Part shown: positions 7,466 to 18,026 of the stretch, piece by piece
Layout of the letters: every line of letters begins with the position of its first letter
How positions within the stretch are numbered: position 1 is the stretch's first letter
Source of the DNA: Oceanobacillus caeni
GTDB lineage: Bacteria > Bacillota > Bacilli > Bacillales > Amphibacillaceae
Assembly: GCF_019037185.1 (NCBI RefSeq)
Contig: NZ_JAHHXM010000012.1
Location: 1 to 64,000, forward strand
DNA: 64,000 nt
Reading direction: 5' to 3'
Made by a program: the position numbers and the translations under genes
Notes under the pieces: generated by a model
Told to the model about the DNA's origin: nothing
Seen by the model: only the letters and a program-made list of their open reading frames with translations
Databases searched by the model: none

Positions 7466-8743
7466 TTATTTTTCATTTTCTTTAGGATTAATTGGAATCC
7501 ACTCTTTATTAATTTGCTGTTGTATAAACCAACTTGGTTCATAGACGATAATGTTTTCATCCTTCTCATAATTTAGTTGATATCCAATTTGTATATCGTT
7601 TATATCTTCAAGTTTATAATTTTGCTTCAGATAATCTAAGATTTCATCACTAGAAGGTAGTGTAACCTCATTATCACTAAGAGAGTTATTGCTACGGAAA
7701 AGCGGACGATTATACTCTATTAATCGTTGTCCCCATCTTTGTTCCATAATGCTTAAAGGACTAAATACTGGATATCCACTATAATACATCTGATAACGAA
7801 TGACATTTTCATTTGTATTAATATCCATTAATTTAAATGTTTCTGTCCATCCCTGGTAGGAGTTTATGTCTGAAATACTTTTGTTTAATAAATCCTCTGC
7901 AAATAAGGGTTCTTGATTTTCATTAATCGAACCTGGACTGATATACTCTATTCTTGCTTCATCTTGTGTCACACTCATTTGGCTACTATCCGTAAAATAC
8001 GTTGTCCCTAGATTAGTATAATTCGATTGTCTTACAATAGAGGGATCTGAAAATAATACATCAACTAGATTATTCGGATTGATTTTACTGAATGTCTTTG
8101 TTTGTCTTGTTAATTTTATAGGTCCTTCAGGAATATATATAGACCTATCGTTTCCATTTTTAAATACAGATAATTTTCTAAGATCTTGTTTTTCTAAATA
8201 AGATGCTAATTCTTCATAGTTCTTTCTGTCTTGGATAACAGCAACAGCTTTATCCCTTCCATCTATAGAAGGAAACTCAACTCTTATAACACGTAATTCC
8301 TTATCCAATGTGAGATAAACCTTATCAAATGACCATATTGGTAATTCTAAATTGTTAACTTGAAAGGTAAAAATATTATCTAATAATTCCATTGGTAAAG
8401 GAGTGGGAAAAGTAATCTCTACATCATGTGCACGATTATTGTCCTCTATCTTTTCTAATTCAAAGTTATACAATTCCCATTGTTGAATTTCCTTAAAAAA
8501 GTCGCTTTGTTCTACTGGATTTTTGAACCCATAATGCTGATTTAAAACTTGAAAAACTATTTGCCTCGGTTCAATGAGTGTACGAATGGACTCCTCCGTA
8601 CCATTTAGACTAAAATCCTCAGGCTTCGCATCACTTAATAGTTCTATACTTGGTTTATAATTCCACATTCCAAACGTAAGTAATAAACTAGTTCCTATTA
8701 AAAAGATTAAAATAAATGATTTTATCGTTTCAAGTTTCATCAT
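7466..8743 (-). CDS. walH: WalH (YycH), membrane regulator of WalK
   Basis: A 425-aa bitopic protein: a short cytoplasmic N-terminus, one membrane helix (about residues 7-27) and an extracellular YycH domain. It works with WalI as a negative regulator of WalK in Bacillus. The start overlaps the walK stop by 4 nt, so the two are translationally coupled. The operon position and topology support the call more than any catalytic motif, since the family has none. Confidence 0.92.
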   Translation of the reverse strand: MMKLETIKSFILIFLIGTSLLLTFGMWNYKPSIELLSDAKPEDFSLNGTEESIRTLIEPRQIVFQVLNQHYGFKNPVEQSDFFKEIQQWELYNFELEKIEDNNRAHDVEITFPTPLPMELLDNIFTFQVNNLELPIWSFDKVYLTLDKELRVIRVEFPSIDGRDKAVAVIQDRKNYEELASYLEKQDLRKLSVFKNGNDRSIYIPEGPIKLTRQTKTFSKINPNNLVDVLFSDPSIVRQSNYTNLGTTYFTDSSQMSVTQDEARIEYISPGSINENQEPLFAEDLLNKSISDINSYQGWTETFKLMDINTNENVIRYQMYYSGYPVFSPLSIMEQRWGQRLIEYNRPLFRSNNSLSDNEVTLPSSDEILDYLKQNYKLEDINDIQIGYQLNYEKDENIIVYEPSWFIQQQINKEWIPINPKENEK

Positions 8744-10572
8744 CTACCCCTCCGCTTCTGATTCATCAGCGGAAGTGTAAAGAGAATAGTTGTCCCTTTA
8801 CCTTCTTTACTTTTAGCCCAAATTTTACCGTGGTGGGCTTCAATGAGTTCTTTTGTAATTGCTAGTCCTAATCCCGTTCCACCTAATTTTCTTGATCTTG
8901 CCTTGTCAGCACGATAAAAACGTTCAAATATCTTGTCTAATTTATCGTACGCTATTCCTATTCCTTCGTCTTTTACACTTATCAACAAGTGATGTCTTTT
9001 CTGCTCTACCTTAAGTCGGATTTCTCCACCCTCAGGGGAATATTTAATTGCATTTGAAATAATATTATCCAATACTTGGGTCATTTTATCTTTATCAATC
9101 CAAACATAAAACAGGCCTTTAGGTAGTTCACGTTTAAAAGTAAGTTGCTCCGGAATATTCATTTCTAATCGATCTATCACGTGATGGAAATAACCTATAA
9201 ATTCCGTTCGTTCCTTATGCATTGGATATTCATCTTGATCCAGCTTAGATAATTGCAATAGATCATTGACCATTCTAATCATACGGTCTGTCTCGTTTTG
9301 TGCAACATTTAAAAAGCGTGGAGCAATTTCTTTATCTTGCCAAGCCCCTTCTGTTAATGCCTCAATGTAACTCTTCATCGTCGTTAAAGGTGTTCTTAGT
9401 TCATGAGATACATTTGAAACAAACTCTCGTCGTTCTTGTTCTACCTTTTCTTGTTCTGTTACATCGCTTAAAACAGCAATAAACCCAGTTATTTCGTCCT
9501 CATCGTCAACTACAGTAGAGAAGTTAGCCCGAATTAATAAAGGTTCATCATCTTCACTAAAATCAATAATAATGGAACCACTATCTTGGAGCTCCGTTAT
9601 ATCAACAATTTTATCTTCTAATTGTAAAACATCTAAAAAGTAATCCCCGATAATATCATCAGGATTTTGACCGATTAATCTTCCAGCAGATTCATTTGTC
9701 AGCGTGATGATTCCAGAATTATCAATTGAGATAACTCCATCTGACATGTTCAATAGTACCGAGCTTAGTTTTCGCCGTTCCTCTTCAATTGTTGCATAGG
9801 AGTGTTTTAATCTACTATTTAAATCATTAAAAGTCTCAGCCAATTGGCCAATCTCATCTTTACCATAAACATTTACTTTCTGTGTAAAGTCCCCTTTAGC
9901 CATTATTTGTGCCTGTCTTCGCATTTCCATTATTGGCTTCGTAATGGTTCGAGCCACTAATATGCCTAAAAATGCGGATATACCTATAGCTAGGATAGAC
10001 CCTTGAATAAAAATATCATTAATTTCATTTAATTGGTCGTAAACGGTTTGAATGGGAGCTTTAGCATAGATAATACCGACAACTGTACCTTCTTTGTCAT
10101 ATAAAGGTAATGCTTGTACATATACACGCTCCTGTGTTTCCTCATCCAACATGATATCGTCTTTAAAGGAATTAAAGAATAACGCATTATCAATAATATC
10201 CTGACTTGTTTTCTTACCAATATCTTTCTGATAGTTAGAATCATTAGTCCCAATAATACGACCTTGATTATTAATCACCTGAATACTTGTTAATGCTGTA
10301 TCAATACTTATCTCATCTACTATTTGCTGAACTTCTTGATGTAATGTTAGTCCTTCCCCGTCTTCCGTTCTTTCCTTATTAAAAGCTTGTTCTAAATTAT
10401 AACTAAGCAGGTCCATACGCTCACTAATCGATTCGGTGTAGTTCATTAAGAGCTCATCTTCAAGCTTTTTCATAAAAAAGGTACCTATTACCTGCATTGC
10501 TAATAACAGTAATAGAATGTATATAATAATGAATTTTAATTGTATAGAACGGAAAAAACCAACTTTATTCAT
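8740..10572 (-). CDS. walK: WalK sensor histidine kinase (cell-wall homeostasis)
   Basis: A 610-aa kinase of the essential WalRK system that tunes peptidoglycan hydrolase expression. Domains in order: membrane helix (12-33), extracellular PAS-like sensor (about 40-180), second helix (187-207), HAMP (208-260), cytoplasmic PAS (about 265-375), HisKA with phosphorylated His390 in SHELRTP, and HATPase with N-box around 503-507, DEGIG (535-539) and GGTGLGL (564-570). The length and the position of the phospho-histidine match B. subtilis WalK (611 aa). It begins 6 nt after walR in the same operon. Confidence 0.97.
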   Translation of the reverse strand: MNKVGFFRSIQLKFIIIYILLLLLAMQVIGTFFMKKLEDELLMNYTESISERMDLLSYNLEQAFNKERTEDGEGLTLHQEVQQIVDEISIDTALTSIQVINNQGRIIGTNDSNYQKDIGKKTSQDIIDNALFFNSFKDDIMLDEETQERVYVQALPLYDKEGTVVGIIYAKAPIQTVYDQLNEINDIFIQGSILAIGISAFLGILVARTITKPIMEMRRQAQIMAKGDFTQKVNVYGKDEIGQLAETFNDLNSRLKHSYATIEEERRKLSSVLLNMSDGVISIDNSGIITLTNESAGRLIGQNPDDIIGDYFLDVLQLEDKIVDITELQDSGSIIIDFSEDDEPLLIRANFSTVVDDEDEITGFIAVLSDVTEQEKVEQERREFVSNVSHELRTPLTTMKSYIEALTEGAWQDKEIAPRFLNVAQNETDRMIRMVNDLLQLSKLDQDEYPMHKERTEFIGYFHHVIDRLEMNIPEQLTFKRELPKGLFYVWIDKDKMTQVLDNIISNAIKYSPEGGEIRLKVEQKRHHLLISVKDEGIGIAYDKLDKIFERFYRADKARSRKLGGTGLGLAITKELIEAHHGKIWAKSKEGKGTTILFTLPLMNQKRRGR

Positions 10573-10578
10573 GCAACA

Positions 10579-11283
10579 TTACTCCTGTTCAGGATTACGT
10601 AAATAATACCCAACACCTCGTCGAGTGATAATCCAAGTCGGATTACTAGGGTTCTCCTCAATTTTCTCACGTAGTCTTCTAACGGTTACATCCACCGTAC
10701 GAACATCACCGAAATAATCATAGCCCCATACCGTTTCAAGTAGATGTTCACGAGTCATAACCTGTCCGATATGTCGAGCTAAATAATGTAGTAATTCGAA
10801 TTCACGGTGTGTAAGCTCTATTTGAATTCCATCTCGTGACACTACATAAGCATCTGGATGTATTGTTAAGTTACCAATTTCTATGTCGCTAGATTCCTTT
10901 TCAGGTTCAACGTCAGGAACTTGTTGTCTACGTAAATTTGCCTTTACTCGGGCAATTAATTCGCGGTTACTGAAAGGCTTTGTCACATAGTCATCCGCTC
11001 CAAGTTCTAAACCTAATACTTTATCTATTTCAGAATCCTTTGCCGTTAACATAATAATTGGCATTGTTTGTGTTTTTCTAATTTCACGTAATACTTCATT
11101 TCCATCTTTATTTGGAAGCATTATATCTAATAAAATTAAATCAGGTTTTTCATTTTCTGCTAATTTGATGGCATCATCACCATCGTACGCACAAATAACC
11201 TGGTATCCTTCTTTTTCTAAGTTGAATTGTAATATATCTGCAATTGGCTGTTCATCATCAACTACTAAAATCTTCTGAGCCAT
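10579..11283 (-). CDS. walR: WalR response regulator
   Basis: A 234-aa OmpR-family regulator. The receiver domain has acidic pocket VVDDE (8-11), phospho-acceptor Asp53 (in LLDIMLP) and the conserved Lys near 101 (VTKPFS). A winged-helix DNA-binding domain follows (about 130-232) with [12 protein letters not shown] recognition helix. It is the first gene of walRKHIJ-htrC and controls autolysin genes. purA and the tRNA cluster that sit between dnaC and walR in B. subtilis are absent here. Confidence 0.97.
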   Translation of the reverse strand: MAQKILVVDDEQPIADILQFNLEKEGYQVICAYDGDDAIKLAENEKPDLILLDIMLPNKDGNEVLREIRKTQTMPIIMLTAKDSEIDKVLGLELGADDYVTKPFSNRELIARVKANLRRQQVPDVEPEKESSDIEIGNLTIHPDAYVVSRDGIQIELTHREFELLHYLARHIGQVMTREHLLETVWGYDYFGDVRTVDVTVRRLREKIEENPSNPTWIITRRGVGYYLRNPEQE

Positions 11284-11448
11284 ACTCTCACTTCCTTTTG
11301 CAATTGCTTACTCTATTTTACCGCAAATTAAACAATATGTCTTTATTTGGGCTAATTTCATCTAACTAAATAATTTACATAATAACTCTGTATAATAACA
11401 ATCATATAGCAAAAAATAATGTTTATATTAAACATGGGGTGTTAATGA

Positions 11449-12063
11449 ATGCCAAACACTAACTTGCCTATTCCTTTAATAACACAATTAAGAGGAAATC
11501 TAGAAATTCTATCTAATCAAATCCATAACATGCTTGAACATACTGATATTACGAAAACAGATATTCTTAATGACTTTGAAGAACTTCATCAGCTCTTTCA
11601 TGATGTTCAAGTAAATGCAGCATCTTTTTATTTACGGAGTTTTCTTGCTCCATTTACTGATCAATTCGAGGTACTGTCTACCGCTATTCAACATCTATCT
11701 AAACGAAATCATGGAGCACTTATTGTTATTCAACGCCATGATCATTTAGATTCCTTTATCCATTCTGGAATTAACGTTCAAGCAAAGTTATCCTCCCCTT
11801 TACTAGAGTCTATCTTTTATACGGGTAATCCCTTGCATGATGGAGCGGTTTTAATCTGTAAAGATAGGATTGTTTCAGCTGGAAATGTTCTTCCACTGTC
11901 AACAAAAGAAATCCATTTAAAAGTTGGAACTAGACATCGCGCAGCAATCGGAATTACAGAATTAACTGATACATTAGTTCTCGTTGTATCTGAGGAAACA
12001 GGTAGAGCCACATTTGCTTTAAGCGGCAATTTATACCCAATTATGACAAAAGGCTTAACATAA
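11449..12063 (+). CDS. cdaS: CdaS-type sporulation diadenylate cyclase
   Basis: A 204-aa protein with an N-terminal helical region of about 75 residues and a C-terminal DAC (DisA_N) domain. The catalytic signatures are visible: DGA in NPLHDGAVLI (near 126-135) and RHR in GTRHRAAIG (near 161-169). It makes c-di-AMP from two ATP. The short helical N-terminus, with no membrane helices and no DisA C-terminal domains, matches CdaS (YojJ, 207 aa in B. subtilis), the forespore enzyme whose N-terminus is autoinhibitory. It is divergent from walR and lies about 2.1 kb from gdpP, the enzyme that breaks down c-di-AMP. This placement differs from B. subtilis. Confidence 0.9.
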   Translation: MPNTNLPIPLITQLRGNLEILSNQIHNMLEHTDITKTDILNDFEELHQLFHDVQVNAASFYLRSFLAPFTDQFEVLSTAIQHLSKRNHGALIVIQRHDHLDSFIHSGINVQAKLSSPLLESIFYTGNPLHDGAVLICKDRIVSAGNVLPLSTKEIHLKVGTRHRAAIGITELTDTLVLVVSEETGRATFALSGNLYPIMTKGLT

Positions 12064-12090
12064 AAAACAGCCTAGTGAGGCTGTTTTTTA
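12062..12090. terminator. Bidirectional terminator between cdaS and dnaC
   Basis: AAAAACAGCC pairs with GGCTGTTTTT around TAGTGA, with A and T runs on either side. It separates two converging genes. Confidence 0.88.
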
Positions 12091-12093
12091 TTC

Positions 12094-13464
12094 TTATGAC
12101 ATCGCTACTGGCGGGATATCACTTGTGCTATATCTATGATCTAAGTCTACGAATTTATTGTATTCTTTCACAAAGGCAAGCTCAACCGTACCAACTGGAC
12201 CATTACGTTGTTTTGCAAGTATGATTTCAATGATATTTTGCTTTTCGGATTCTTTATCATAGTAATCATCTCGATATAAGAAACCAACAATATCCGCATC
12301 CTGCTCTATACTTCCCGATTCACGTAAGTCAGACATCATCGGCCGTTTATCTTGACGGGATTCTACACCACGAGATAACTGTGATAAGGCTATTAGTGGC
12401 ACATCTAATTCACGCGCTAATCCTTTTAACGATCTCGATATCTCGGAAACCTCTTGTTGACGGTTTTCTCCTGAATTTCCACTTCCCTGAATTAATTGTA
12501 GGTAATCAATCAATATCATACCAAGACCATGTTCCTGTTTTAAACGACGACATTTAGAACGAATTTCACTAACTCGTATACCTGGGGAGTCATCAATATA
12601 GATTCCAGCATTAGATAAAGACCCCATTGCCATCGTTAGTTTTGTCCAGTCTTCTGCCTCTAATTGTCCATTACGCAATCTCTGAGCATCGATATTTCCT
12701 TCCGCACAAAGCATACGTTGAACCAATTGATCCGCACCCATTTCTAGACTGAATATCGCGACGTTTTCGTCTGTATTCACTGCAACACTTTGGGCAACAT
12801 TCAAAGCAAACGCCGTTTTACCTACCGATGGGCGTGCTGCGATAATGATAAGATCATTCCGTTGAAACCCTGATGTAATTTTATCCAAATCTCTAAAGCC
12901 AGTTGGTATTCCTGTTACATCCCCGTTTTGTTGATGTAATCTCTCAATATTATCATATACATCTATTAATACATCTTTAATAGATTTGAATGCTCCTGAG
13001 TTTTTTCGACTGGAAACCTCTAGTATCCCTTTTTCCGCGTCATTTAGAACATCTGCTACATCGTCTTCCTTTTCAAAACTGGAAGTCACAATATCAGTAG
13101 CTGTTCGAATGAGACGTCTTAAAAGTGCCTTTTCCTCTACAATCTTACAATAATATTCTATATTAGCCGCGGTTGGGACACTTTCAGCTAGTTGTGTGAG
13201 ATATACAACTCCACCAACTTCATCTAGTTGTTTAGCATCATTTAGGTAAGATGTAACTGTAATGACATCTATAGGCTCCCCACGATCTGCAAGTTTCATC
13301 ATAGCTGCAAAGATTCTTTGATGTGCGGCACGATAAAAATCTTCGGGAACTAATTTTTCTGATGCTGTAGAAAAGGCCTCAGGTTCTAGAAAAACAGCAC
13401 CGATAACGGATTGCTCAGCCTCCATATTATGAGGCGGTGTACGTTCATTCCATGTTTGGCTCAT
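12094..13464 (-). CDS. dnaC: Replicative DNA helicase DnaB (called DnaC in Bacillus)
   Basis: A 456-aa hexameric helicase that unwinds DNA ahead of the replication fork. The N-terminal DnaB domain (about 10-110) is joined by a linker to the RecA-like motor, with Walker A ARPSVGKTAF near residues 210-219, Walker B ILIDYLQLI near 318-326 and the Arg/Gln signatures (LSQLSRGVESR) near 360-370. No intein interrupts it. It is separated from the upstream rplI gene by 265 nt holding a family B repeat and a stem-loop. Confidence 0.96.
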   Translation of the reverse strand: MSQTWNERTPPHNMEAEQSVIGAVFLEPEAFSTASEKLVPEDFYRAAHQRIFAAMMKLADRGEPIDVITVTSYLNDAKQLDEVGGVVYLTQLAESVPTAANIEYYCKIVEEKALLRRLIRTATDIVTSSFEKEDDVADVLNDAEKGILEVSSRKNSGAFKSIKDVLIDVYDNIERLHQQNGDVTGIPTGFRDLDKITSGFQRNDLIIIAARPSVGKTAFALNVAQSVAVNTDENVAIFSLEMGADQLVQRMLCAEGNIDAQRLRNGQLEAEDWTKLTMAMGSLSNAGIYIDDSPGIRVSEIRSKCRRLKQEHGLGMILIDYLQLIQGSGNSGENRQQEVSEISRSLKGLARELDVPLIALSQLSRGVESRQDKRPMMSDLRESGSIEQDADIVGFLYRDDYYDKESEKQNIIEIILAKQRNGPVGTVELAFVKEYNKFVDLDHRYSTSDIPPVAMS

Positions 13465-13513
13465 AGTTTTTTCGTTCTCTCCCTTTAGCTCTACTTAGAA
13501 ATTTATCTGTTAG

Positions 13514-13610
13514 AGGATGTTCAAAAAGTCCGGTGAAAATGACACTTCACATTTCTTCGTTGGTGATAGCGCATTTGCCGACCTCGGTCCTTTTGATCCT
13601 CACTCTGAAA
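13514..13610 (+). repeat. Family B intergenic repeat, copy 1
   Basis: It starts with GTTCAAAAAGTCCGGTGAAA and ends with GCCGACCTCGGTCCTTTTGA plus a decayed right end. The left half is nearly identical to 30858 onward, and the right half matches 31055-31085. It lies between rplI and dnaC. Confidence 0.8.
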
Positions 13611-13679
13611 ACAAAGTATTAGTTGAAGATTTTGGATGCGTTGATTTATATATTGAAGTTGGTGTCTTTGAAGCAGAAG

Positions 13680-13700
13680 AAATCGGCACTAAGCCGATTT
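13680..13700. terminator. Stem-loop downstream of rplI
   Basis: AAATCGGC pairs with GCCGATTT around ACTAA. The T-rich tail is better on the plus side than on the rplI side, so termination of rplI here may be partial, leaving dnaC cotranscribed. Confidence 0.5.
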
Positions 13701-13729
13701 CCTTCCTTTTATTTTATAAAGTATTTACT

Positions 13730-14176
13730 TTATTGTTCCACTACATGAACTTTGATAGTTCCAGATACTTCATGATGTAATTTTACAGGAACATTCGTGT
13801 ATCCTAAAGACCTAATGGGTTGGTCTAACTCAATTTTCCTTTTATCAATTTTATATCCATAGTTTTTATTTAAAACATCTGCAATTTGTTTACTTGTAAT
13901 AGATCCAAATAATCTGCCACTATCTCCTGATTTAGCCTTAATTTCCACTGTTAAATTCTCAATCTCTTCTTTCAATTTAACTGCATCATCTTTTTCTTTT
14001 TGTTCGATTGCAGCATCTTTTTTCTTTTTCGCCTCAAGTGCTTTTAAATTACCAGGAGTCGCTTCTTCGGCTAAGTTATTCTTTAATAAGAAATTACGTG
14101 CATAACCATCTGAAACGTTTTTTACATCTCCTTTTTTGCCTTTTCCTTTAACATCTTTAAGAAATATTACTCTCAT
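13730..14176 (-). CDS. rplI: Ribosomal protein bL9
   Basis: A 148-aa protein with the L9 N-terminal signature [19 protein letters not shown], a long charged connecting helix (about 40-75) and a C-terminal rRNA-binding domain. Length matches the family (149 in B. subtilis). Its start overlaps the gdpP stop by 4 nt, so the two genes are cotranscribed and probably translationally coupled. Confidence 0.97.
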   Translation of the reverse strand: MRVIFLKDVKGKGKKGDVKNVSDGYARNFLLKNNLAEEATPGNLKALEAKKKKDAAIEQKEKDDAVKLKEEIENLTVEIKAKSGDSGRLFGSITSKQIADVLNKNYGYKIDKRKIELDQPIRSLGYTNVPVKLHHEVSGTIKVHVVEQ

Positions 14177-16146
14177 TCCGATTCTCTCCCCTCTAAATAT
14201 TCCGTTATAATATCTTTTAAAAGCTCAGTAGCATCATCAATCGTTGTATCTTCTATCTGAGTTGCTGCATTCGTTAAATGACCGCCACCATTCATTTTTT
14301 CCATGATAACTTGTACATTCACTTTGCCTAACGACCTTGCACTTATACCTATTCTACCATCGTCCCGTTCTGATATAACGAAGGAAGCTGTAATACCTGT
14401 CATCGTAAGTAATGTATCAGCAGCTTGTGCTATTAATACAGGACCAAATATTTCCCCTGATTCTGCTTTCGCTATAGCTATATTACCTTTGAAAATCTCT
14501 GCACGTTCAATTAATTTAGCACGTTTTATATACAAATCAATGTCTTCTTTCATAAACTGCTGAACGAGAACAGTATCCGCACCTCTTGAACGTAAATAAG
14601 ATGCCGCATCAAAGGTTCGTGATCCCGTTCTTAATGTAAAACTCTTCGTATCGACAATAATTCCAGCTAACAGGGCTGTTGCTTCAACCATTTTTAATTT
14701 TAAACTTTTTGGCTGATATTCCAATAACTCCGTAACTAGCTCGGCAGTAGAAGAAGCATAAGGTTCCATGTAAACTAATGTAGGATTTCCGATAAAGTCT
14801 TCCCCTCTTCGGTGATGGTCAATTACAACTGTATTGTCAGTTTTGTTTAAGAGACTGGCATCTGCTACCATAGAAGGCTTATGCGTATCTACCACAACAA
14901 TGAGACTCTGGCTTGTCATGATTTCCTCCGCTTCAAATGGCTCTATAAAATATCGCCATAGCTCTTCGTCTGCTTTTAAAGCATCTACTAAACGATGAAC
15001 ACCTGTGTCTACATCATCTGGATCAAATACGATATAACCTTTTGCATTATTCGCTTTGGCAATATTTAAAATACCAATCGCAGACCCTAATGAATCCATA
15101 TCTGGGGATTTATGACCCATAATAATAACATTATCACTCGTTTTTACAAGCTCGGTCAGCGCATGAGAAATAACTCTAGCTCTAACTCGAGTCCGTTTTT
15201 CCATTGGATTTGTTTTTCCGCCATAAAAACGGACCTTGCCAGACTCATCCTTAATTGCCACTTGGTCACCACCACGACCTAAAGCAAGGTCTAAACATGA
15301 TTGTGCTAGTTCACCCAAATCTGGTAAAGGCAAATTACCTGTCCCTACTCCTATACTTAGTGTAACAGGATTATTCTGTTCAACTATCAACTCTCGAACT
15401 TCATCTAATATATCAAATTTAACCTTTTCCAGTTGTTGTAATATTTGTTTCGTTCCTACTGCTAAAAAACGTTCCTGTGAGGTACGTTTCAAATAAAGGC
15501 CATATTCACTAGCCCAATTATTTAATACCGATGTTACCTGGGAGTTCAATTGGCTTTTAGCCGTATCATCCATGTTTTGGGTGATTTCCTCATAATTATC
15601 TAAAAAGATAACAGCTAAAACGGTTTGTTCACTTTCATATTTAGCTTTAAGTTCCACTTGCGCCGTTCGATCAAAAAAGTATAGCAACTTCTCTTCTTTA
15701 CGAATCATAGTGAGAAATTTTAATTCATTTAACTCAACTAAAACCTCTTCCTTATCCTCTTTAATCATGGGAATTAGTTGTTCAGAAATGATATTTAAGG
15801 ATTCACCTACAATAGAATCCTTCTCACTTAATTTATTCATATAGGGATTAGACCACTCAATTTTATAATCGTCATTAAACAGTATAATTCCAAAAGGCAT
15901 TTCAAGTAGTGCCTCTTCCCCTACTTTTTTAACCCTATGGGAAATCGTTGAAATATACGCTTCCGTTTTATCTATCAAAGTTCTTTCTGTTCGAATGGAA
16001 TAGTATATGGAGGCTAAGAGTAATATAGTCATGAAAACACCTAACATCCACTCGTAATACCAGATCAATGCGAGTAATATCACGGATAACGTATAGATTA
16101 CCCATAAGTGCTTACTAAGTGTAGGTTTCTTTTGGTTATTCGGCAT
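14173..16146 (-). CDS. gdpP: Cyclic-di-AMP phosphodiesterase GdpP
   Basis: A 657-aa membrane protein that degrades c-di-AMP. Two transmembrane helices (about 12-50) are followed by a PAS heme-binding-like domain, a degenerate GGDEF domain (about 170-305) and a DHH/DHHA1 catalytic unit. Metal residues are visible in HKSPDMDS (345-352), VVDTH (418-422), DHH (443-445) and VDTKS (498-502). I choose the ATG at 16146 because AGGAG lies 9 nt upstream and the longer form would start at a TTG inside that site. The order yybS-gdpP-rplI is the usual one. The nearby cdaS supplies the opposing activity. Confidence 0.95.
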   Translation of the reverse strand: MPNNQKKPTLSKHLWVIYTLSVILLALIWYYEWMLGVFMTILLLASIYYSIRTERTLIDKTEAYISTISHRVKKVGEEALLEMPFGIILFNDDYKIEWSNPYMNKLSEKDSIVGESLNIISEQLIPMIKEDKEEVLVELNELKFLTMIRKEEKLLYFFDRTAQVELKAKYESEQTVLAVIFLDNYEEITQNMDDTAKSQLNSQVTSVLNNWASEYGLYLKRTSQERFLAVGTKQILQQLEKVKFDILDEVRELIVEQNNPVTLSIGVGTGNLPLPDLGELAQSCLDLALGRGGDQVAIKDESGKVRFYGGKTNPMEKRTRVRARVISHALTELVKTSDNVIIMGHKSPDMDSLGSAIGILNIAKANNAKGYIVFDPDDVDTGVHRLVDALKADEELWRYFIEPFEAEEIMTSQSLIVVVDTHKPSMVADASLLNKTDNTVVIDHHRRGEDFIGNPTLVYMEPYASSTAELVTELLEYQPKSLKLKMVEATALLAGIIVDTKSFTLRTGSRTFDAASYLRSRGADTVLVQQFMKEDIDLYIKRAKLIERAEIFKGNIAIAKAESGEIFGPVLIAQAADTLLTMTGITASFVISERDDGRIGISARSLGKVNVQVIMEKMNGGGHLTNAATQIEDTTIDDATELLKDIITEYLEGRESE

Positions 16147-16175
16147 AGATTTCAACTCCTATAAAGCACCTTCTT

Positions 16176-17120
16176 TTATTTTTTCCTCATCAGGCGTTCC
16201 CTCATATTAAAACCAATATCAAATATACCTATAATACGTACAAGGGTTAAGAATATGACAGGAAGTAAAACCGTAAGTATAATACTCAAGATTGGGATAA
16301 ACTTTGGTAATTTCTTATGATGTGTATAATAAAAGATAAAAGAAAAACCTTGTATTGCTAACAAGAAACTAAGTAACACATCCGCATTTTGAAATATTAA
16401 ATATACAATCCCAGACGAGTTTAGTTCAAAAAGGGAAAAAATAATTACAATCAAGTATAGTCCAAGTATGCTTGTAGGAAAACGTAACGTACGAAATGGA
16501 GGGAAGTACAAATCCCTCTTCTGTATTCTATTTAACATCTTATAACTGACCCATTGGCTAATTAAAGCTAAAAGGAATGCAGTTGTGATTAATAGTACTG
16601 GTAGAATATCGATAAAGTGCTGTATTTGGATTTCCATTAATTCCTGAATGTGTTCTGTTTGACCTTGCATTCCTACACTTTCAAGAAAGGCCGTACTCAT
16701 TTCTACAGATTCAGAAATCATTGTACGTAACTCGGTCATAAAGTTTACTTGGAAAAGGACCTGAGTCGATACAAAAAGTAACAATAATCCAATTACAAAA
16801 CCGAATGCACCTCTTGCTAATGTTTCATATGCTGATAAGTCTTTATAAATTGCACTACCGATTATAATTCCACCAAGCCCTACTACTATAGGTATTGCTA
16901 TGGTATAAATAGATGCTAACAAGACAGTAAATAAAATAGCTAATACCCATACTACTAAGGATGGTTTCCAATTATATTTTGCTGCATAAAGCACAAAAGG
17001 TACTGGCAATAAAAATATACTAACCATCGATAAAAATGGAACAAAAATAGTAATAAATAATAGCATCATATAAATAACTATCACTAATGTTCCATCCATA
17101 ATTTTTTTGGATTGATTCAT
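16176..17120 (-). CDS. yybS: YybS family (DUF2232) membrane protein
   Basis: A 314-aa polytopic membrane protein with about eight hydrophobic helices and a basic C-terminus ending RERLMRKK. It is the conserved neighbour upstream of gdpP in Bacillaceae, starting 29 nt before it. DUF2232 proteins resemble S-component/ECF-like membrane folds, but no function is established. GAGGTG precedes the ATG. Confidence 0.85.
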   Translation of the reverse strand: MNQSKKIMDGTLVIVIYMMLLFITIFVPFLSMVSIFLLPVPFVLYAAKYNWKPSLVVWVLAILFTVLLASIYTIAIPIVVGLGGIIIGSAIYKDLSAYETLARGAFGFVIGLLLLFVSTQVLFQVNFMTELRTMISESVEMSTAFLESVGMQGQTEHIQELMEIQIQHFIDILPVLLITTAFLLALISQWVSYKMLNRIQKRDLYFPPFRTLRFPTSILGLYLIVIIFSLFELNSSGIVYLIFQNADVLLSFLLAIQGFSFIFYYTHHKKLPKFIPILSIILTVLLPVIFLTLVRIIGIFDIGFNMRERLMRKK

Positions 17121-17445
17121 TATAGCACCTCAAATAATCTTCTATAAAGGGAGAAATTTACCTATTCAATAGTCCTAGTCAACCTATATGATAACATACA
17201 CTACTGAATTTGTTGTCTAATATAGAGGGAAAATATAAATCTTCTTATTTCTCTTCTTTTTAAATCCTACATTCCATTATAACGCAAAAACCCTATTTCT
17301 TTAAATGTAACATTTTGTTAACAGTATTAAATTATAATTACGCTATAAAAACAATTACATACAAAAGAAGAGATTATATACGATTTTAGTGAAAAAATCT
17401 ACTATAATATAGCTATGATTAATTTATAGAATAGGAATGAACTTC
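17121..17445. other. AT-rich gap between yybS and the next gene
   Basis: About 325 nt without a gene between two divergent genes. A TATAAT at 17403-17408 could be the -10 of the plus-strand gene, but no convincing -35 is visible. No repeat of families A to D is present. Confidence 0.5.
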
Positions 17446-17928
17446 ATGATTTTCTGGAACGTATTTTTAAATAGTGTAAAGCTTCCAAATAAAAAGGCCA
17501 TGTTTCAACTTAATCGGGTAGGATTAGACATTGCTATCTTTTATATATTATTGATATTATTTCTTACTTCCATCCCATCGTTCATCCATCGTTTAACAGA
17601 CATGGATCGTTTTGGCTCAGATATGAATTTCGTTTTTACACTTATCTACTTTTTTATTTTTTATTATCTCCCACTTACTATTATTGTATTTGGGATAATC
17701 TTTATTACATCCTATCTGGGAAAATTATTATCAAAAATACTAAATAGAAAATTACACTACTCCTTATTATGGAAAATGACTGCATTTACCATTACTATCC
17801 CATTTCTTTTATACACCATTATTTCCATATTTTTCACTGTGGATGACAGTTATTTAATGATAGCATTTATCTATTCAGCAGTTCTTCTATGTAAAATGAT
17901 ATTACATTATCCAAAGAGGAGAATTTAG
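17446..17928 (+). CDS. DUF1189-like polytopic membrane protein
   Basis: A 160-aa protein with a short N-terminal amphipathic part (IFWNVFLNSVKLPNKKAMF) and about four membrane helices. The opening F/W-x-x-F-x-x-S-x-x-x-P-K-K pattern resembles DUF1189 proteins, which begin with a similar K-P-K segment before the first helix. I choose ATG 17446 because AGGA (17433-17436) is 9 nt upstream; ATG 17437 would abut it. Function unknown. Confidence 0.55.
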   Translation: MIFWNVFLNSVKLPNKKAMFQLNRVGLDIAIFYILLILFLTSIPSFIHRLTDMDRFGSDMNFVFTLIYFFIFYYLPLTIIVFGIIFITSYLGKLLSKILNRKLHYSLLWKMTAFTITIPFLLYTIISIFFTVDDSYLMIAFIYSAVLLCKMILHYPKRRI

Positions 17929-17990
17929 AATAACCAATTATTAAGAAGCTAAAGGAAGATAAGAAAGTTTATATACCTTATCTACAAACA

Positions 17991-18022
17991 AAAACCTCTA
18001 ATCAATATGATTAGAGGTTTTA
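17991..18022. terminator. Bidirectional terminator after rpsR
   Basis: AAAACCTCTAATC pairs with GATTAGAGGTTTT around AATAT. It ends the rpsF-ssb-rpsR operon and probably the converging gene at 17446-17928. Confidence 0.88.
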
Positions 18023-18026
18023 TTAA

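Noticed and set aside
13517-13780. Open frame of 87 codons on the plus strand starting MFKKSGENDTSHF
   Set aside because: It lies within the family B repeat and runs over the rplI stop; the same beginning recurs at the 30856 repeat. It is a repeat artefact, not a gene.
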